Below are positions 24,801 to 34,607 of a DNA stretch of 64,000 nucleotides, piece by piece. Under the pieces are notes generated by a model, which was given only the letters and a program-made list of their open reading frames with translations, was not told the origin of the DNA and did no database searches. Within the stretch, counting starts at the first letter, position 1. Each line of letters begins with the position of its first letter. Position numbers and translations under genes: made by a program. Origin of the DNA: Amblyomma americanum (lineage: Eukaryota; Arthropoda; Arachnida; Ixodida; Ixodidae); the NCBI RefSeq assembly GCF_052857255.1, contig NC_135498.1:83538639-83602638 (forward strand). Direction: 5' to 3'.

Positions 24801-27800
24801 TCCGCTTAGGCTCCTCCTCAGCAATTTTTTTGTTTTTTTGCTTTGCAATTTTAGGGGCACTGCTTGAATCTTCAAAACCAACGAAGATGTGCAAGTAGCC
24901 CAACACTCCTCTGCCTCTATGGAGAAGACGCGGTCTGATTTTCCAGAGCTCTTTAGTCGGAGGTCATGCGTAGTATTTGAAGCGCTGGCAACGTGCTGCG
25001 TGCGTGTTCCTAAAAGTACAACTCGTATACCTCACGCCACTGCAATAACTGAAGTTTCGCGACAAAAACGAAAAGGGGGGGGGGGGGCTTAGCAAAAACT
25101 AGCTTTTCTGATGTACTTTCAGTGGCGTCCTTTGGAGGAGCGCGCTACTAGAAATCTTTCTGTTACAATACATGCGACCATTAAAACGTGCTTGGATGTG
25201 CGTTTTTCCTTACAGAAGTTAATTATGTTTTTGGGCCAGAGCTGGGTAGGCTGAAAAAAAAGTCGGCAGAGGCACTTATGACTGCTTGCGTGTGATAAGG
25301 CGTAAGTTCACCCGCCCACTTTATGAATGCAATCTCCTTGCGCTGGTGCGTGATGAGACACGATTCCAAGAAGCTCGCAGTTCTACTTCTGTATGGCTCT
25401 ACAAAGCCGCCGCTGCATCCCTTGTGATCTATGTGGTAACTTCATAAAGGCTGCCGCCGCCTTAAGATAATGACGCGAGAACTAATGAGTTAATGCCCAC
25501 ATTGCAGAAATGGTCTTTCTCTACTCAATATTCGTATACCTCTGGGAGTCCTCGTACCTCTCTTGGGGCAGTAGTTCAGCGGCTAAGCGGTGTGTCACTA
25601 TTAACCGCCGCCTGCCAGGCTGCATGAAGACGCCATCTTTTATGGGTGCTATCGTGTGTCCCCACACACACACACTCGCGTGTACCCGCACACACACACA
25701 GACGGGTTTTCACGAAATAGGAAAGGCCTACGCCTTACAATATCTTGCTTTATAAATCTTGTTTCACACATCCTTGCCATACCACAGTTCCGAATTAATG
25801 AGACGGCAAATAGGCCGAAGATAGAAGAAGCAGTGGAGCGGCACACAAGGTTGTTAAATTCATGCTTCCCCTCTTTTCGCACTGCCCCATCCTGAAAGGT
25901 AAACACTTTACAGTAGTATATAAATGCGGTGCAGGTAGAACATTTGCAAAGCCTGGGTGCGGTTATTATTGGCACAACACACCGATAATGCTGAGGAAAA
26001 GTAGCAAAGCATACAGACTAATTTTAGATTCGCAGTATTTCCTCAGCTCAGCTTTGTCTGCCGAACTGACGTTGGTACCATACCTGATCCTCCATTCATC
26101 GCGACATGGGCGCATAGTTCTTCCAATGCTCTCCCGATGTATAATTCAATGGAGAGTGCCCATACTCACCGAGCACGTGAAGTTCACTGTGGAGCACAGG
26201 GGAGTGTAGATGTCCTCGCAGAGGTTGGTGGTCTCGTTGCGCACGGCCTTGATTCGGGTGCCTGAGTGAAGACAAGTAATGTGCGAAGACCGCAGGCAAT
26301 TCATTCAAGAAGACTGGTTTGGTTTGTGGAAGTTTAACGCCCCAAAGCAACTCAGGCTATGAGGGACGCCGCAGTGAAAGGCTCCGGACATTTCGACCAC
26401 CCGGGGTTCATTAAAAGTCGCTATACTCCTTCATTATCGGTTTCATTGCTACAGCAACCGAAACATCAAGGCAAGATCTGACTGTGTGGCCCGCTGAACA
26501 GCGTGTAACATTAAATTGTTCGCTACCTGCAGCAATGCCTCTCGTGCGAAATGTCAAAATACGGTGAATGAAATGTGGAAGCACGACCATGGCAGGACCA
26601 GCCAAAAGTTAGAAGCTTGCTGAAAGAAAGTGTCATACAATCCCGCAGTTGATTTCTCTCCCGGCGAGTGGTCTGTAGTGCATATTTCTTTGCAGCATAT
26701 TGCTTTGCAGCAGTTGTCGAAGATATTCGTATGCCTTCAAATTTAGGTATAACCATTCCTACGCTATTAGGAAATATGCGTCCGGCGACTGTCATCTTGG
26801 TGCGAGTGGATCGAACGATTGTTTCGAAGGGAATTCAGAGTGCCAGCTGCATAAATCCAGCAGTGTGCTTACCACTCATGGATATTTCACGTTCAAACTA
26901 TATTGCATGAAATAACAAATCTCTGCCGACTCTTATTTTGTAACAAAATCGCTTGATAGACGCATTCACCTTGGAGAGGGGAGCAGGTCGCGTAATAACC
27001 GTGATCCGAAATCAACTGTCTCCAAATGTCGTTCGGGGGAAAAGCGACAGTCAGAAAGTCACTGTGTCCTCCTAGATTTCTTACTCTTTTGACTGGAGTC
27101 GTAAAGAGGCTTGACCAATTAGCGGTGCATCAGAAGTGACGAGGCGCTGATTACACACTTGGCTTGCCATCTCATGCTTGCCAGTGTGAGCATGGTAGCG
27201 GGGAATCGCTACTTGGAAACGAGTGGCTGTCTGTCACGCGACCTGCGCTGTTAGCCTCTGCGACTACACCTGAAGTTATTGCTGATCAACTGCTTCTCGC
27301 CAAGACTTGGAGAACACTCAATACGGCTGCTTGTATTCTTGCTTTCGTTACGGTGTAGAAGCGAAAACGATCTGGCCATACCATGACGCTAGCGGAGCAG
27401 CGCAGCCATCACTTATTTCCCAGGGGAAGAGCCAATGAATGACGGAGAAGAATGGTCACCACAAAAGAGCACAGGGCTAAAATAGACAAAAAAAGAACTG
27501 GCACCGTGCACAGGGCCTTGAGAACTGTTCCACAATTGTAGTATGCGTTTTAAAGAAAAGCAACCTTTCGTGAACAAGCTCGAGCCTGATTATACAGTAG
27601 ATGCGCTGAATGAAAAAGACGCACTCACCGAAAACGCAGCAGAAGTTCGTTTCGCATTCGTCATACTCCTCGGCCAGCCTCAGCCACCGTCGAACTGCAA
27701 AATACGCGGCAATGAATCAGAAATCTTATTATGTCACGTTAGGCGTAAAATATTTGGTGCAATAAGTAGCCAACAAGACACATTTAAATAATAAGCAAAA

Positions 27801-30800
27801 GCCGGAGCGGTAAGAAATGACATTTAGACGAAAAATAAAATAAAAGCCAAACCAGGAATGTAAAACCGCAAAGTCGAGATAAGAGAGGAGTTAGAAGAAT
27901 TGGCGTGAAGAAATATGATTTGTTTCCGAAACAACGTGACAAACGGCCTGCTTACAAAAGTTCGAGCTTTCTTTTCGGTGATCAAGGACACTCAAATCAC
28001 GTGCGTGCGGATCGTGGCATTTACTTACAATGCTAATTTGATTAAATAGGGATGGTGCAGGGCGCAATCACAACCACCACATTGAACAGCAAGGTTTGAG
28101 GCCGCCGTCTTATTAACTGAATTGGCGTGCTCCTGCAAAACGTAATTAATGCGCAATTCGATTTGTCGTACGTATCATTAAATACAAAAAAGCGGTATTC
28201 CACAAACAGCAAAAATTACTATTGCATTTTGTAAATATTCGTATGTGTTTCTTGCACCCCCTATGCCTTAACCCTTGTGAGAATTAAGACGCTTACGTAG
28301 GGCTACGAGTTTGGCAAAAACATGACCTGCATGACAAAAAGACAAGGAGCAGGCGCCATGTTCGCTACTTTGGCGTCTGTCATTCATCTACTCGTCTTTT
28401 TGTGCGTGTTCTTGTGGTGCCATGTGTTTTTCAAAAAGGAAAAACCAACTAGCCCGGCAACATACGTTATTGAAATATCTGGATATTCTGCATAGCGCTG
28501 AACTCTTGAAGCTTGTCTATAGGCGGCTGTCATATCGGGCAAAAAGCAAGTCGTCAACGCAGTATTTAAGCATGATCTGATGCAGACGCCATCAGTTTGT
28601 AGTGCAGTTTTGATCAAAAGGCTTTCGGCAACATAATGTTTAGTTCAGACTAATAGCAGCGCTTCTACGGTGCGCTTAAAGACCAAAATGTGTTTAAAGG
28701 CGGGGGAGATGAAGTTGGTCTCAGCTTAAAAGACCTTTAGACCTTGCACTGTTTCTTAAGCTCTTCAGTACATGACTATCAAGCAAACCATGCGGGTGGA
28801 AGACTTTTGAGTAGTGATCTACATATGACCATCGAATTTAGCTTGACCATTCGAAGTGGTCAGAGATGGTACAGAGGTGCACGGAGCCGTGCAGGTCATG
28901 ACCGCCGGAGAAGCAAGCGCAAATACACTTCAGGAATAGTTATTATACTTTTCTACTTCTCTGGTTAGTTAACTTAGAGGGCTAGATTAACATATACTCT
29001 AGGAGGACCCGTGTATAAATATTTTGGGACAATTATGTCCACAGAATTGCTTTTAGCCAAATATAATAACCAGTCTACGGGCCAGCTTGCCAATTTCGGC
29101 AGAACGCAAAACCTCCGATTATGGCAATGACTACCTCGTCACTTTTCAAAACCCATTCAGCAAAGCGTAAGAAAAATCAGCACATCCTTGTCTCTTAGTG
29201 CAACAGGATTAGGAGGGTCATGAAGGCGAAAACAGACGGCGAAACCCCCACCTGGTAAGTGGTCTTTAGGGTGATTTGCATATCTCCGCTTGCCACCTTC
29301 CAGCTGTTCCTCTGACCCTCTCCAATTTTAAGCGGAGGAGAGAGATGTCGGCAAAAGCGAAAATAACCATGACGACAGGAGGCCTAGGTGCTAAATATAC
29401 AGCCTACGAGTAACTAGCTATTCCTTCTGGTATTGCCCAGGAAGAGCAAACCGAGTTTCATAGCCCCACCAGCGGATGTGTTTCAGACAGCAATGTGCCA
29501 GTCATTGGCGTAAGTCCAAGTATGGGGACTGGCTGCGATCTAACAACGCGTCACATTTTGGGTATTTACGTATTCAAAACTTCTATAGAATCAGAATTAA
29601 AGTAGATTGGGAAGTGAAAGGCAGTGGATTGAAAGTTTGGATAAAATTGTATTTGTAATAAAATAAAAATTGCAATACATTTGGGAGTAAAAGAAGCTAT
29701 CGCACTTCCTCTGTACGATTCCAATTGATCGCCCCCTAAGTTTTTCTCTCAAACGTTGAAGGCCTCGGAGTGTGAATCAGCAACTATGGTTCTTTAACTG
29801 GACACCTTTAACTTGCCTTTTCAACACGAACACGTATCTGCTGGACTACTATAATCGTTCCAGAAAAAGCCTGGTTCAAGTTTTCTCCGCATTCGAAGCT
29901 AGTTAAGCTGGGTCCACCCACTGCCGCCATGCAGAATGCCCCCGGCTGGTCCTACCCGCATCAGGGCCCACCCGGCATTCAATTCGTAGGCCAGCCGTCT
30001 CTCTTATGTAGAATTTCCTCGAGACGCACTGCGAGGTCTGCCGAAAAAAACTGAAGGAAAATCTACGTATATCTACCGAAAATCGCTCGGTCACTCACCG
30101 ATCACATACCGTTGTCATTCTTCACACTCTGACAAGGCGAAATCACATATTGTGGCGAGAACACGGAATGCACACTTGGCAAGAAATTCAACTTATTTAT
30201 TTAAATTACTTTTCAGGACCTAGAACTTTACAATATATGGTGAGCGCCGAAACGCTTCGGGGAATAATGACAATAATAAGTTCACAAAACATCAGAAAAT
30301 ACAGGATCCTTGATATTTACAATCTCCAAAATGGCACAGATGCAGGAAGGAAAGTGGTTCAAGTCTCCATTAGCTGTCAGGGGTGAATTAATCATTAAAC
30401 ATGTATATTTCAGTTCTTGAGAACTGCACAGCACATTTGAACTATGGATGAGAACAGGAAGAAATCGGCGGAGGGCAAGAGCGAAAATGATCAATAATAA
30501 GATAGTTTAGAAAATAACGTTGAAAACATTTTTTATCAAACACTATAGTTTTGTGGGGAAGCATACATAGGAACAACCTAAAGGCGCATTAAGTACAGGT
30601 TGCGCGAAGACGCAATTTAACTAAAACCGACAACGGGTTCTAACCTTGCCAGTCCTTGCGATTTAAGCGAATGCAGCCCATGCTGTCTTCTTTTTATCAA
30701 AAGCGGAATGTAATTTCATATAAGGACAAGCGTTCGCTTGAGATTTCAGAAGCTGTCATCCTGTGAATACGCCACCGGTCTCCTGAGATGACCGCCAGTT

Positions 30801-33152
30801 TTCTGAAAAACGCCTTGGCACTTGTTTGCTGTTTTACAACCTTTATTATGGAATTTTTGTGACCGCTTGTCTAAAGACGTTTTGAGTTCATATTGCACTG
30901 TTTTCAATTACTTTACGTTCGGTTAAATGCTGCTAGTTGGTTACTTCCCCAATGTTTATCTAACTTTGGCCATTCTTCACGCTCCATACTACATTTCCCG
31001 TATCAGAGCAGCCGGACTGGGCACGGGATTTTCCTTCTGTCATTGTTCGCTATTTTTCTTTCTCTTGCTCTCATAAGGCGCGAAGCCTTCATCATTTTTC
31101 TTCTATAAATAAGGTTTACAACTGATAGTCAGCACTCGCGGTGGCTTTTTCCTGGTTGCCATTTCATAAGATAAAAGTGCGCGTTGTAAGAATGCTTTGA
31201 ACGAAAATTGTGGTTCGGAACGGTTGGTTGATGCTCTTAGATGATCAAAAATATAAAAAGTGCGGAAACACAGGGAGAACAGATAGTAATATTAAGCAGA
31301 AAAAAGAGTCCTGTTAATAAATGTTCGTTTGTTGGCCCTGCTTTTCTTATTGAATGCTATATAAAGTTGGATGAAGAGAAAGCAACGCCTACATTACTAG
31401 CACGATGATGCGGATCTGTGGATACGAATTGCTTGAACAGCCCATCAACTGAAAATTTTATTATCAGTTTCTGTTCATCACAGGATTAGCTGCATCTCAG
31501 AACAGAGCTGAGCACGGCTGTATTCCTTTCTCTCTATACCAAAGCGGTTGCAGTTTTAATGTTTTCGACTACTGTGCACGCGATTTCAGTAGTATTGCTT
31601 CAGTCGTGTCGCCAAAGTTGCTATTTTTTCGTCTCTAACCAAAAATTCTAGCTAAATGCTCAAAACACCCTTGCTAGAAACACCAATGACCCCCAAGAGA
31701 AACTGATATTCACAGGTTATTTTGTATGCGGCACTTAACAGGCTTGTTTTAGCAGATTTCAGAATGTGTGTGTCACGACTTACGATACAGTGGAGAAAAA
31801 GTTCAACTCTTCAGATAATAGTAACAAAAAGGCCAAGCTTCCTAGATAACAAAATGACACACTGCCCATTTGCAAGTAACGAAATTCCTGTAGGGCACTA
31901 ATGCTCACATTATGAAGGATCACCGTGTTCAGTTAGTTTTTGAACCTTCTTTTTACTCATTTCTGGTATAATAAGTTTTTTAACAAATAATCAGTGCATG
32001 TGAGGCTATGAAAGCACATATATTTACTGAAGAAGTCAACGAAACCTTAGTAGTGATAAAGTACCCTTTAAAAAACGTTGAGATTTCATTTTGAAAACGA
32101 TTTTAAGTGCCCATTTTGCAAGCCTTGTATGAGATTGTTCTGTAAGGTTGGTTAAAGTGAACTTCAAATATAAACTCAAACTATTAGCGGCAACCAGTAC
32201 CACAGCAGTAATCCAAACCGCCATTAGTCAGGTCACATCCTCTTACAGTATCACTTGTAACTGAAGGCGGTAAATTGCGGCACTAATTTCAGTTGCGTTT
32301 GAAGGCTTGCATATTCTCCACGGCCACAAACATAGCTCACAGCAGCTCAGTAAGAGTTCAACCCAATCGGGCGTTTGTTGAGATTTTGCTCTATTATCAG
32401 CGCGTCTGTGGTCTTAGTAGTGAAATTCACTCTTGAAAGTTGCAGCTCAGCACTATAGCCATGCACTGTTTTTGTTAATGGGAGCGCGATGATTCCAAAA
32501 ACCGATGAGAGAAACAGAAGTGTTTCCAAGCATCTGCGGCATTTCACAATGAACAAAGGTATTCCTTCTGCTGTGTAGCCTGAACAATTTATGCCTCGAT
32601 GATGGCTTTGAAAGTCACCATTTTTCCGTATCCTTTGAAAATGGTGTGGTATTGTATTTATGTATTTATTGAAATACCCTGAACGCCGAGCCAGCATTAA
32701 ATAGGGGGGAACAACAGTTGCGCCGCCATGAAAAGGCTGCTAACGAGGCCAGAAAAGAGCCCACGTCATCAGGCTCAGCAGCGAACGCTCTAAACAAGGG
32801 TGGGTGCAACCTTTGGAAACACGTAGGGTGACAGAGATCACTAAGGTTGTGCTGAACACGCGCGGAGAAAGTTTAGCTTGAGGGGTAACGACGATGCCTT
32901 CGGCAGCAACCACGCTTAGCCTTGCTGTGCGTTGCTGCAGCTGTATAAGCGCAACTTCTGGCAACACAAGCGCTGTGTCAGTGTACCACAGCTGGTCAGG
33001 CGAACGCAAGGCGCCATGTAATGAGCGAGTGCGTACATACCGTGGCTGAAGGCGATGGAGTAGTACAGGCCGAGGAGCGACACCAGGAAGAGGAGGCCCG
33101 TGAGCAGGAAGAGGGCGCTCAGAAGAGCGGCCTCCAGGCCTCGGTCGTCGTC
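585..33152 (-). CDS. Divergent M13 (neprilysin-like) type II membrane protein, N-terminal half, seven exons
   Basis: Seven GC-rich exons on the minus strand join with matching phases (0-1, 2-0, 0-1, 2-0, 0-0, 0-2, 1-0) into 406 codons with no stop. Residues about 11-32 form a hydrophobic signal anchor (LLSALFLLTGLLFLVSLLGL). After it come the M13 landmarks in order: NLCEDIYTPLC (family form PCDDFYxxxCG), FRSCLDGG (family YRxCLD), GLSLWPLP (family GGWP), AIYLDAPELLL (family VIHIDQPRLGL), SRSYLASINSLL, ANYLGWRLV and CAAEV. Several N-x-S/T sites lie in the ectodomain, as expected for an extracellular protein. M13 proteins run about 700-770 residues, so this is roughly the first half; the HExxH and ExxxD zinc motifs would lie left of base 1. 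The ACGGW segment after the first cysteines is replaced, so the paralogue is divergent and activity cannot be judged here. Tick M13 families are large; some members are secreted in saliva, but this one looks membrane-anchored. Introns are 1.9-10.6 kb and filled with transposons. Confidence 0.85.
2602..2624. repeat. Perfect 9-bp hairpin within a dispersed repeat
   Basis: AGGTTGCTC, loop GGGGA, GAGCAACCT. A diverged copy with the same surroundings (CAACAAGAGGTTACTCGGGAAGAGCAACCT) lies at 22048-22077. Confidence 0.65.
3276..4270 (+). repeat. Degenerate minisatellite (about 80-88 bp) split by a GC-rich insert
   Basis: The phrase GTACTTCTTGCTTAGCCxGTTGTGCTT recurs at 3276, 3354, 3441, 4181 and 4262, each followed by GGTGCGGGCAGGG-like and ATTATTTTTCTTT-like text. 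Between 3455 and 4080 lies a GC-rich block with no repeat units (AGGTGATGGTGCCGGGCGCC, CATCCCGTCAGTGGGGCCGC) that looks like a separate insertion or part of a 5' UTR. Open frames in it have no recognisable product. Confidence 0.6.
5669..5793 (-). CDS. M13 gene exon: W-x-x-x-L / SxxYLxxLxxLL segment
   Basis: The acceptor is CCACATCCACCAG and the donor is GCTAACAG before GTACAA. The exon encodes VMWRDVLHGVIGG and then PVVLFSRSYLASINSLLAN. This corresponds to the M13 region where a tryptophan-led helix precedes the vvvxxpxYLxxLxxLL block. It enters in phase 0 and leaves two bases, which the next exon completes as arginine. An Asn-Arg-Ser glycosylation site is present. Confidence 0.78.
5794..7690 (-). 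other. Intron of the M13 gene
   Basis: AT-rich with no recognised element. Small open frames such as 6179-6538 on the plus strand look random. Confidence 0.6.
7691..7993 (-). CDS. M13 gene exon: IDQP-equivalent and helical domain
   Basis: The acceptor follows a run of ten T (TTTGTGAACAAACGCAG) and the donor is GATCTG before GTGAGC. The exon has 101 codons in phase 0-0. It opens LDAPELLLRL (family IDQPxLxL) and contains REAYTSYALAVLSELL (family AYxxFMxxVAxLL), then a helix with FSVETTLAASIP (family ExxLAxxxxP). It is the longest exon recovered and the clearest match to the M13 N-terminal helical domain. Confidence 0.82.
9885..10065 (+). repeat. Tandem repeat, period about 77 bp, 2.3 copies
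   Basis: ATCGCTGCAGTGGTTGTTGT starts units at 9885 and 9962 and a diverged unit at 10040 (ATCACCGCAAGGGTTGTTGT). Each contains ATTCACTGT and GTAAACAGxGCCACGT. Confidence 0.75.
10715..10955 (-). mobile_element. tRNA-headed SINE
   Basis: On the minus strand the head is CCACGGTGGCTTAGTGGTCT with box B TGGTTCGATTCC, then CATTTCGATGGAGGTGAAAT and GTCACTGCACGTTAAAGAAC. The 3' part GTTAAACACTATAAGCCAAA differs from Ruka. This is a second SINE family sharing the tRNA-derived head. Confidence 0.65.
12479..12678 (+). mobile_element. Ruka-type SINE, 5'-truncated
   Basis: Starts at CTGTGCGATGTCAATGCACG and includes GATCCCCAGGTGGTCG, CCCTCCCTTACGGCGCGG and CCAATTATTATTATT. The tRNA head is absent. It lies in the large intron between M13 exons at 7.9 and 18.6 kb. 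Confidence 0.85.
14990..15310 (-). mobile_element. Penelope-like repeat with damaged hammerhead-like core
   Basis: The plus strand reads CCCAACGTTTCGGGCACGGC, then TCCTCCTTCAGGGG; the minus strand gives CCCTGAAGGAGG and CCCGAAACGTTGGG. In Penelope-like elements the equivalent is CTGATGA, a stem, then GAAAC, a hammerhead ribozyme core. Here three bases of CTGATGA appear to be missing. The following 250 bp (CGATCACTGCGCTCACGCTC and GGTGGCCATCACGTACGAAAG) match a dispersed tick repeat as I remember it. No reverse transcriptase or GIY-YIG frame is seen. Confidence 0.45.
15340..16100 (+). mobile_element. RNase H and 3' end of a degenerate I-group LINE
   Basis: Plus-strand frames show AEETAIALGITRTTALTIVM, then SGPPHTPP and AHASLARNETAHELAGG-like text. 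The latter has the pattern AHxSLxGNExAHxLARGL typical of LINE RNase H. Later RDSLSSTLSVKVRPPTGVAC and IWKCAADPVGVP resemble the C-terminal zinc region. Many stops and shifts are present. A short GATGATGATG run near 16110 may be its tail. Confidence 0.65.
18637..18833 (-). CDS. M13 gene exon: GGWP-equivalent region
   Basis: The acceptor is GGGTTCTTGCAG. The best donor is ATCTAC before GTCAGT, which keeps phase 0 with the next exon and recreates the conserved IHIDQP-like junction (AIY plus LDAPEL). A second GT four bases downstream would break the frame. The exon encodes VRRLLSSVGLSLWPLP, matching the LLxxLGGWP block of M13, then an amphipathic segment corresponding to the LFxxxVxxD region. GC content is far above the flanks. 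Confidence 0.8.
19877..19898. repeat. Perfect 9-bp hairpin with GAAA loop
   Basis: TTTTAATGC, loop GAAA, GCATTAAAA: an exact inverted repeat with a GNRA-type tetraloop. A weaker relative (TTTTAACGC GATA GCGTT) is at 21824-21841. It looks like the end of a dispersed repeat family. Confidence 0.7.
20172..20312 (+). repeat. Tandem repeat, period about 62-63 bp, 2.3 copies
   Basis: ACGATGACTTGCAAAAACGT starts the first unit at 20172; related starts occur at 20235 and 20297. Units share GATGTCATCCAAxGGCxACxTGATxAGT and GACAAC. Confidence 0.75.
20551..20822 (+). mobile_element. Ruka-type SINE, partial head
   Basis: Begins CGGATACCGGGTTCGAACCC (box B) and continues through GAGGCGAAACGCTAAGGTGC, ATGTCAGTGCGCGTTAAAGA and TTCCCTTACGGCGCACATAA to CCCCAAAAACTACTTTTC. 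Box A and the ATT tail are missing. Confidence 0.8.
21048..21245 (+). repeat. Dispersed repeat with internal 71-bp duplication
   Basis: ACAGATGGCGCTGTAATCTC at 21101 recurs as ACACATGGCGCTGTGATCTC at 21172, each followed by GGTAGCAGAC and AAATCTCG. The leading part (GTAGATGGCG...GATGTGCTTGCTGTTTT) also occurs at 63931-64000. Confidence 0.65.
21632..21730 (+). mobile_element. Possible tRNA-headed SINE
   Basis: TCGCCGACGTGGCTCAGGGG resembles box A and GCGGATCGAAACCCAGCGCG resembles box B at the right spacing. The body after it (TTCTGTGAAGGTGAATGACA) is not clearly from a known family here. Confidence 0.4.
22538..22691 (-). CDS. M13 gene exon: YRxCLD-type motif
   Basis: The exon starts after ATGACACAG and ends at a strong donor (GATGGAG before GTACGT). 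It reads GVDLSKQQSWSV and continues through a helix to FRSCLDGG, which aligns with the M13 block YRACLD. One N-V-S glycosylation site is present. The acceptor has a poor pyrimidine tract, and an RNase H LINE begins only about 250 bp upstream of it in the intron. It enters in phase 0 and leaves one base. Confidence 0.75.
22950..24455 (+). mobile_element. RNase H-bearing LINE, 5'-truncated 3' portion
   Basis: The plus-strand frames begin SSASLEITVGGHQIKEVP and RIFGMLIQSNGKN, the region after the LINE reverse transcriptase core. The thumb part MRENDLCRLMQAFVLSRF follows, then, in a shifted frame, IRNAYKTALSLPKNTP. The RNase H has MISDSKAAIDNFARGRVS and AAHDNALGFVGRA. The C-terminus HNLWNCPEDP and QWEAMLLSPDTETQLWAVER ends at about 24390, followed by AATAAATG. 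This order is typical of I-group LINEs in ticks. A 25-base C run sits inside the coding region. Confidence 0.85.
24163..24187 (+). repeat. Run of 25 C
   Basis: A pure C tract inside the LINE C-terminal coding region. The exact length is uncertain because such runs are prone to sequencing error. Confidence 0.9.
25075..25087 (+). repeat. Run of 13 G
   Basis: A pure G tract just before GCTTAGC. Similar G runs are at 53140-53158 and 61733-61743. Confidence 0.85.
25660..25702 (+). repeat. CA-rich microsatellite
   Basis: CACACACACACACTCGCGTG, a spacer, then GCACACACACACAGACG. Confidence 0.85.
26170..26261 (-). CDS. M13 gene exon: first cysteine pair
   Basis: The acceptor is CTTCACTCAG and the donor is TGCTCG before GTGAGT, both strong. 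The exon encodes a stretch centred on NLCEDIYTPLC, the counterpart of the M13 motif PCDDFYxxxCG that follows the membrane anchor. Two possible N-glycosylation sites are visible (Asn-Glu-Thr, Asn-Phe-Thr). The usual CGGW residues after the second cysteine are missing. It enters with two bases and ends in phase 0. The reading frame is short enough that simple ORF searches miss it. Confidence 0.75.
26262..33040 (-). other. Intron of the M13 gene
   Basis: Apart from the SINE fragment at 26.3 kb, this is AT-rich sequence without a recognised element. The phrase TCGTCTTTTTGTGCGTGTTC near 28395 looks like a dispersed repeat edge but was not confirmed. Confidence 0.55.
26318..26412 (-). mobile_element. 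SINE 3' fragment, same family as at 10.8 kb
   Basis: The plus strand reads CTGGTTTGGTTTGTGGAAGTTTAACGCC, then CAGGCTATGAGGGACGCCGC, matching the 3' half of the 10715 copy. It stops at GACCACCCGGGGTTCA. It lies only about 55 bp upstream of the acceptor of the 26.2 kb M13 exon. Confidence 0.55.
33041..33152 (-). CDS. M13 gene exon: short cytoplasmic start and signal anchor
   Basis: The acceptor reads CACGGCAG before GACGACGAC and the donor is CACG before GTATGT. The exon gives 37 codons plus one base: three Asp, Arg, a short linker and then about 22 hydrophobic residues (LLSALFLLTGLLFLVSLLGL). This is the type II anchor expected ahead of an M13 ectodomain. The leftover base G pairs with the GC that opens the next exon to make glycine. 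It starts in phase 0, which fits a tiny upstream coding exon (see 43471). Confidence 0.75.
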
Positions 33153-34607
33153 CTGCCGTGCAGGCATAGGACTGGCGCAGTAGATGCTGCACGATATACC
33201 AAGATTTTCAGCGATGGTGCAGAAGGACGCCACAAGTGAAATGCCAGTTCGCTGCTGGGCAGCGCACCGGACGTTGTAGGTATGATGCATTTTTGCAGCG
33301 CTAAGGGCTGCTACGTTCACATCACTTTCACATCTGCTGGAGGCAAGCCCTGATAAATATGCTGGGGAAGAGGTTGTCAATAAAATTCGTTTTTGTCGCC
33401 TGCGAGAAAAGTCGTCATTACTGTGGATGCACAGCAAGGCGTGTTGTTGTTCAGGCGCTTGAAGCGAATTATCAACCCTTCCGTAGCGACCCCCTAGCAT
33501 TGTTGCCAAGCCTGGTAATCTAACCATACTCCATAAAGCGCAAGTGCTTCATAAATATATGTTGTCCAAACAGTTTAATAATTAAGCATGGGCTGATCTT
33601 AAAATGCCGTTGAGCGCAAAGATGCAGACCTAATGGGCATTGAGGGGGAAGCTTTGATGAAATGATAGACCTGACTGACACAGAAACCTCATTTGTGGCG
33701 GTGAGTCTACTCGAAAAGTATGGTTAAAAACCAGAAAAAGGAACGATGCGCAGCTGCCACAGGACGATATCTAATCGGCAAACATTGAGCAGTACGCTTG
33801 CCGTGTAGTGGACGAATTATAGGTGAGAGTAATAAGGGCGTCGATTTGCATCAGACCATAAGTTATTCAGAGCAAACAACATTTATCCTCTAGATTGTGG
33901 GTCACATAATATTAACCAGGATCGAAGGAAGATTGCTGCAATTCACGGCGGTAAAAGAGAAGGGTGTGGCCCCGTGGAAAGGACCAATAGGTTTTTTTCC
34001 AGAGTGGCCCATAAAGCCATTTAAGCTGATTCAACTAAATTATAAACTGCTAAGATTGGCTATCTACGAATCAAAATGTCCCAGGCAAGGAAGCGACTGA
34101 AAGTTTGTGAGGCAAACTCACGGATCTGCCGAGTGGCTTCCAAGGCTGGAAAGAGAGAAATAGTGCGTGACGTGGTGGTGGTGTCTGTGGCGGCCAGCAT
34201 CTGCGTAGAATTAAGGAAACCATTTGCAGCCACAATGGAAAATAGAGCACAGGAATATAACGCGAGGGTTCTTGCAGTCGTGGAGCCGAGCGGGAGCCAG
34301 GAATGACTCTGATGAAGCCTTACCTCAGATTTCTTTCCTGTCATTATGTATATTTCTGGGCGGCGGAGGGATTTTAATCTTGTCCCTGATTTGTCGCGGT
34401 ATGTCTCTTGAGCGCACATGCTCCTGCTCGGGCTCGTAGCCCTAATCGCTCTAAATGTTTCCTCCCCGTTTAAGATCCTAGTCGTCTGCTGTGTCCCAAA
34501 GGATTCCGACCAACTGCCAGGAGCGACGAGGGAGATTTCTCCTGGCGTTCACTGTGTGGTGTTTCATTAAAGTTGTTTCTCTGTTTCTCTTTCATCATGT
34601 ATACACC

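Larger units (their letters stand above)
22692..26169 (-). other. Intron of the M13 gene
   Basis: Half is occupied by the LINE at 22.95-24.45 kb. The rest has a G run and a CA microsatellite. A box A-like CAGTAGTTCAGCGGCTAAGC near 25570 is too weak to call. Confidence 0.6.

Noticed and set aside
29903..30094. Minus-strand open frame as a missing M13 exon
   Set aside because: No M13 landmark belongs between the anchor and cysteine exons, whose phases already match directly, so an extra exon is not needed.
34115..34231. Minus-strand exon with ATG after an acceptor and a GTGAGT donor, upstream of the M13 anchor exon
   Set aside because: It ends in phase 1 while the anchor exon starts in phase 0, and no bridging exon was found.
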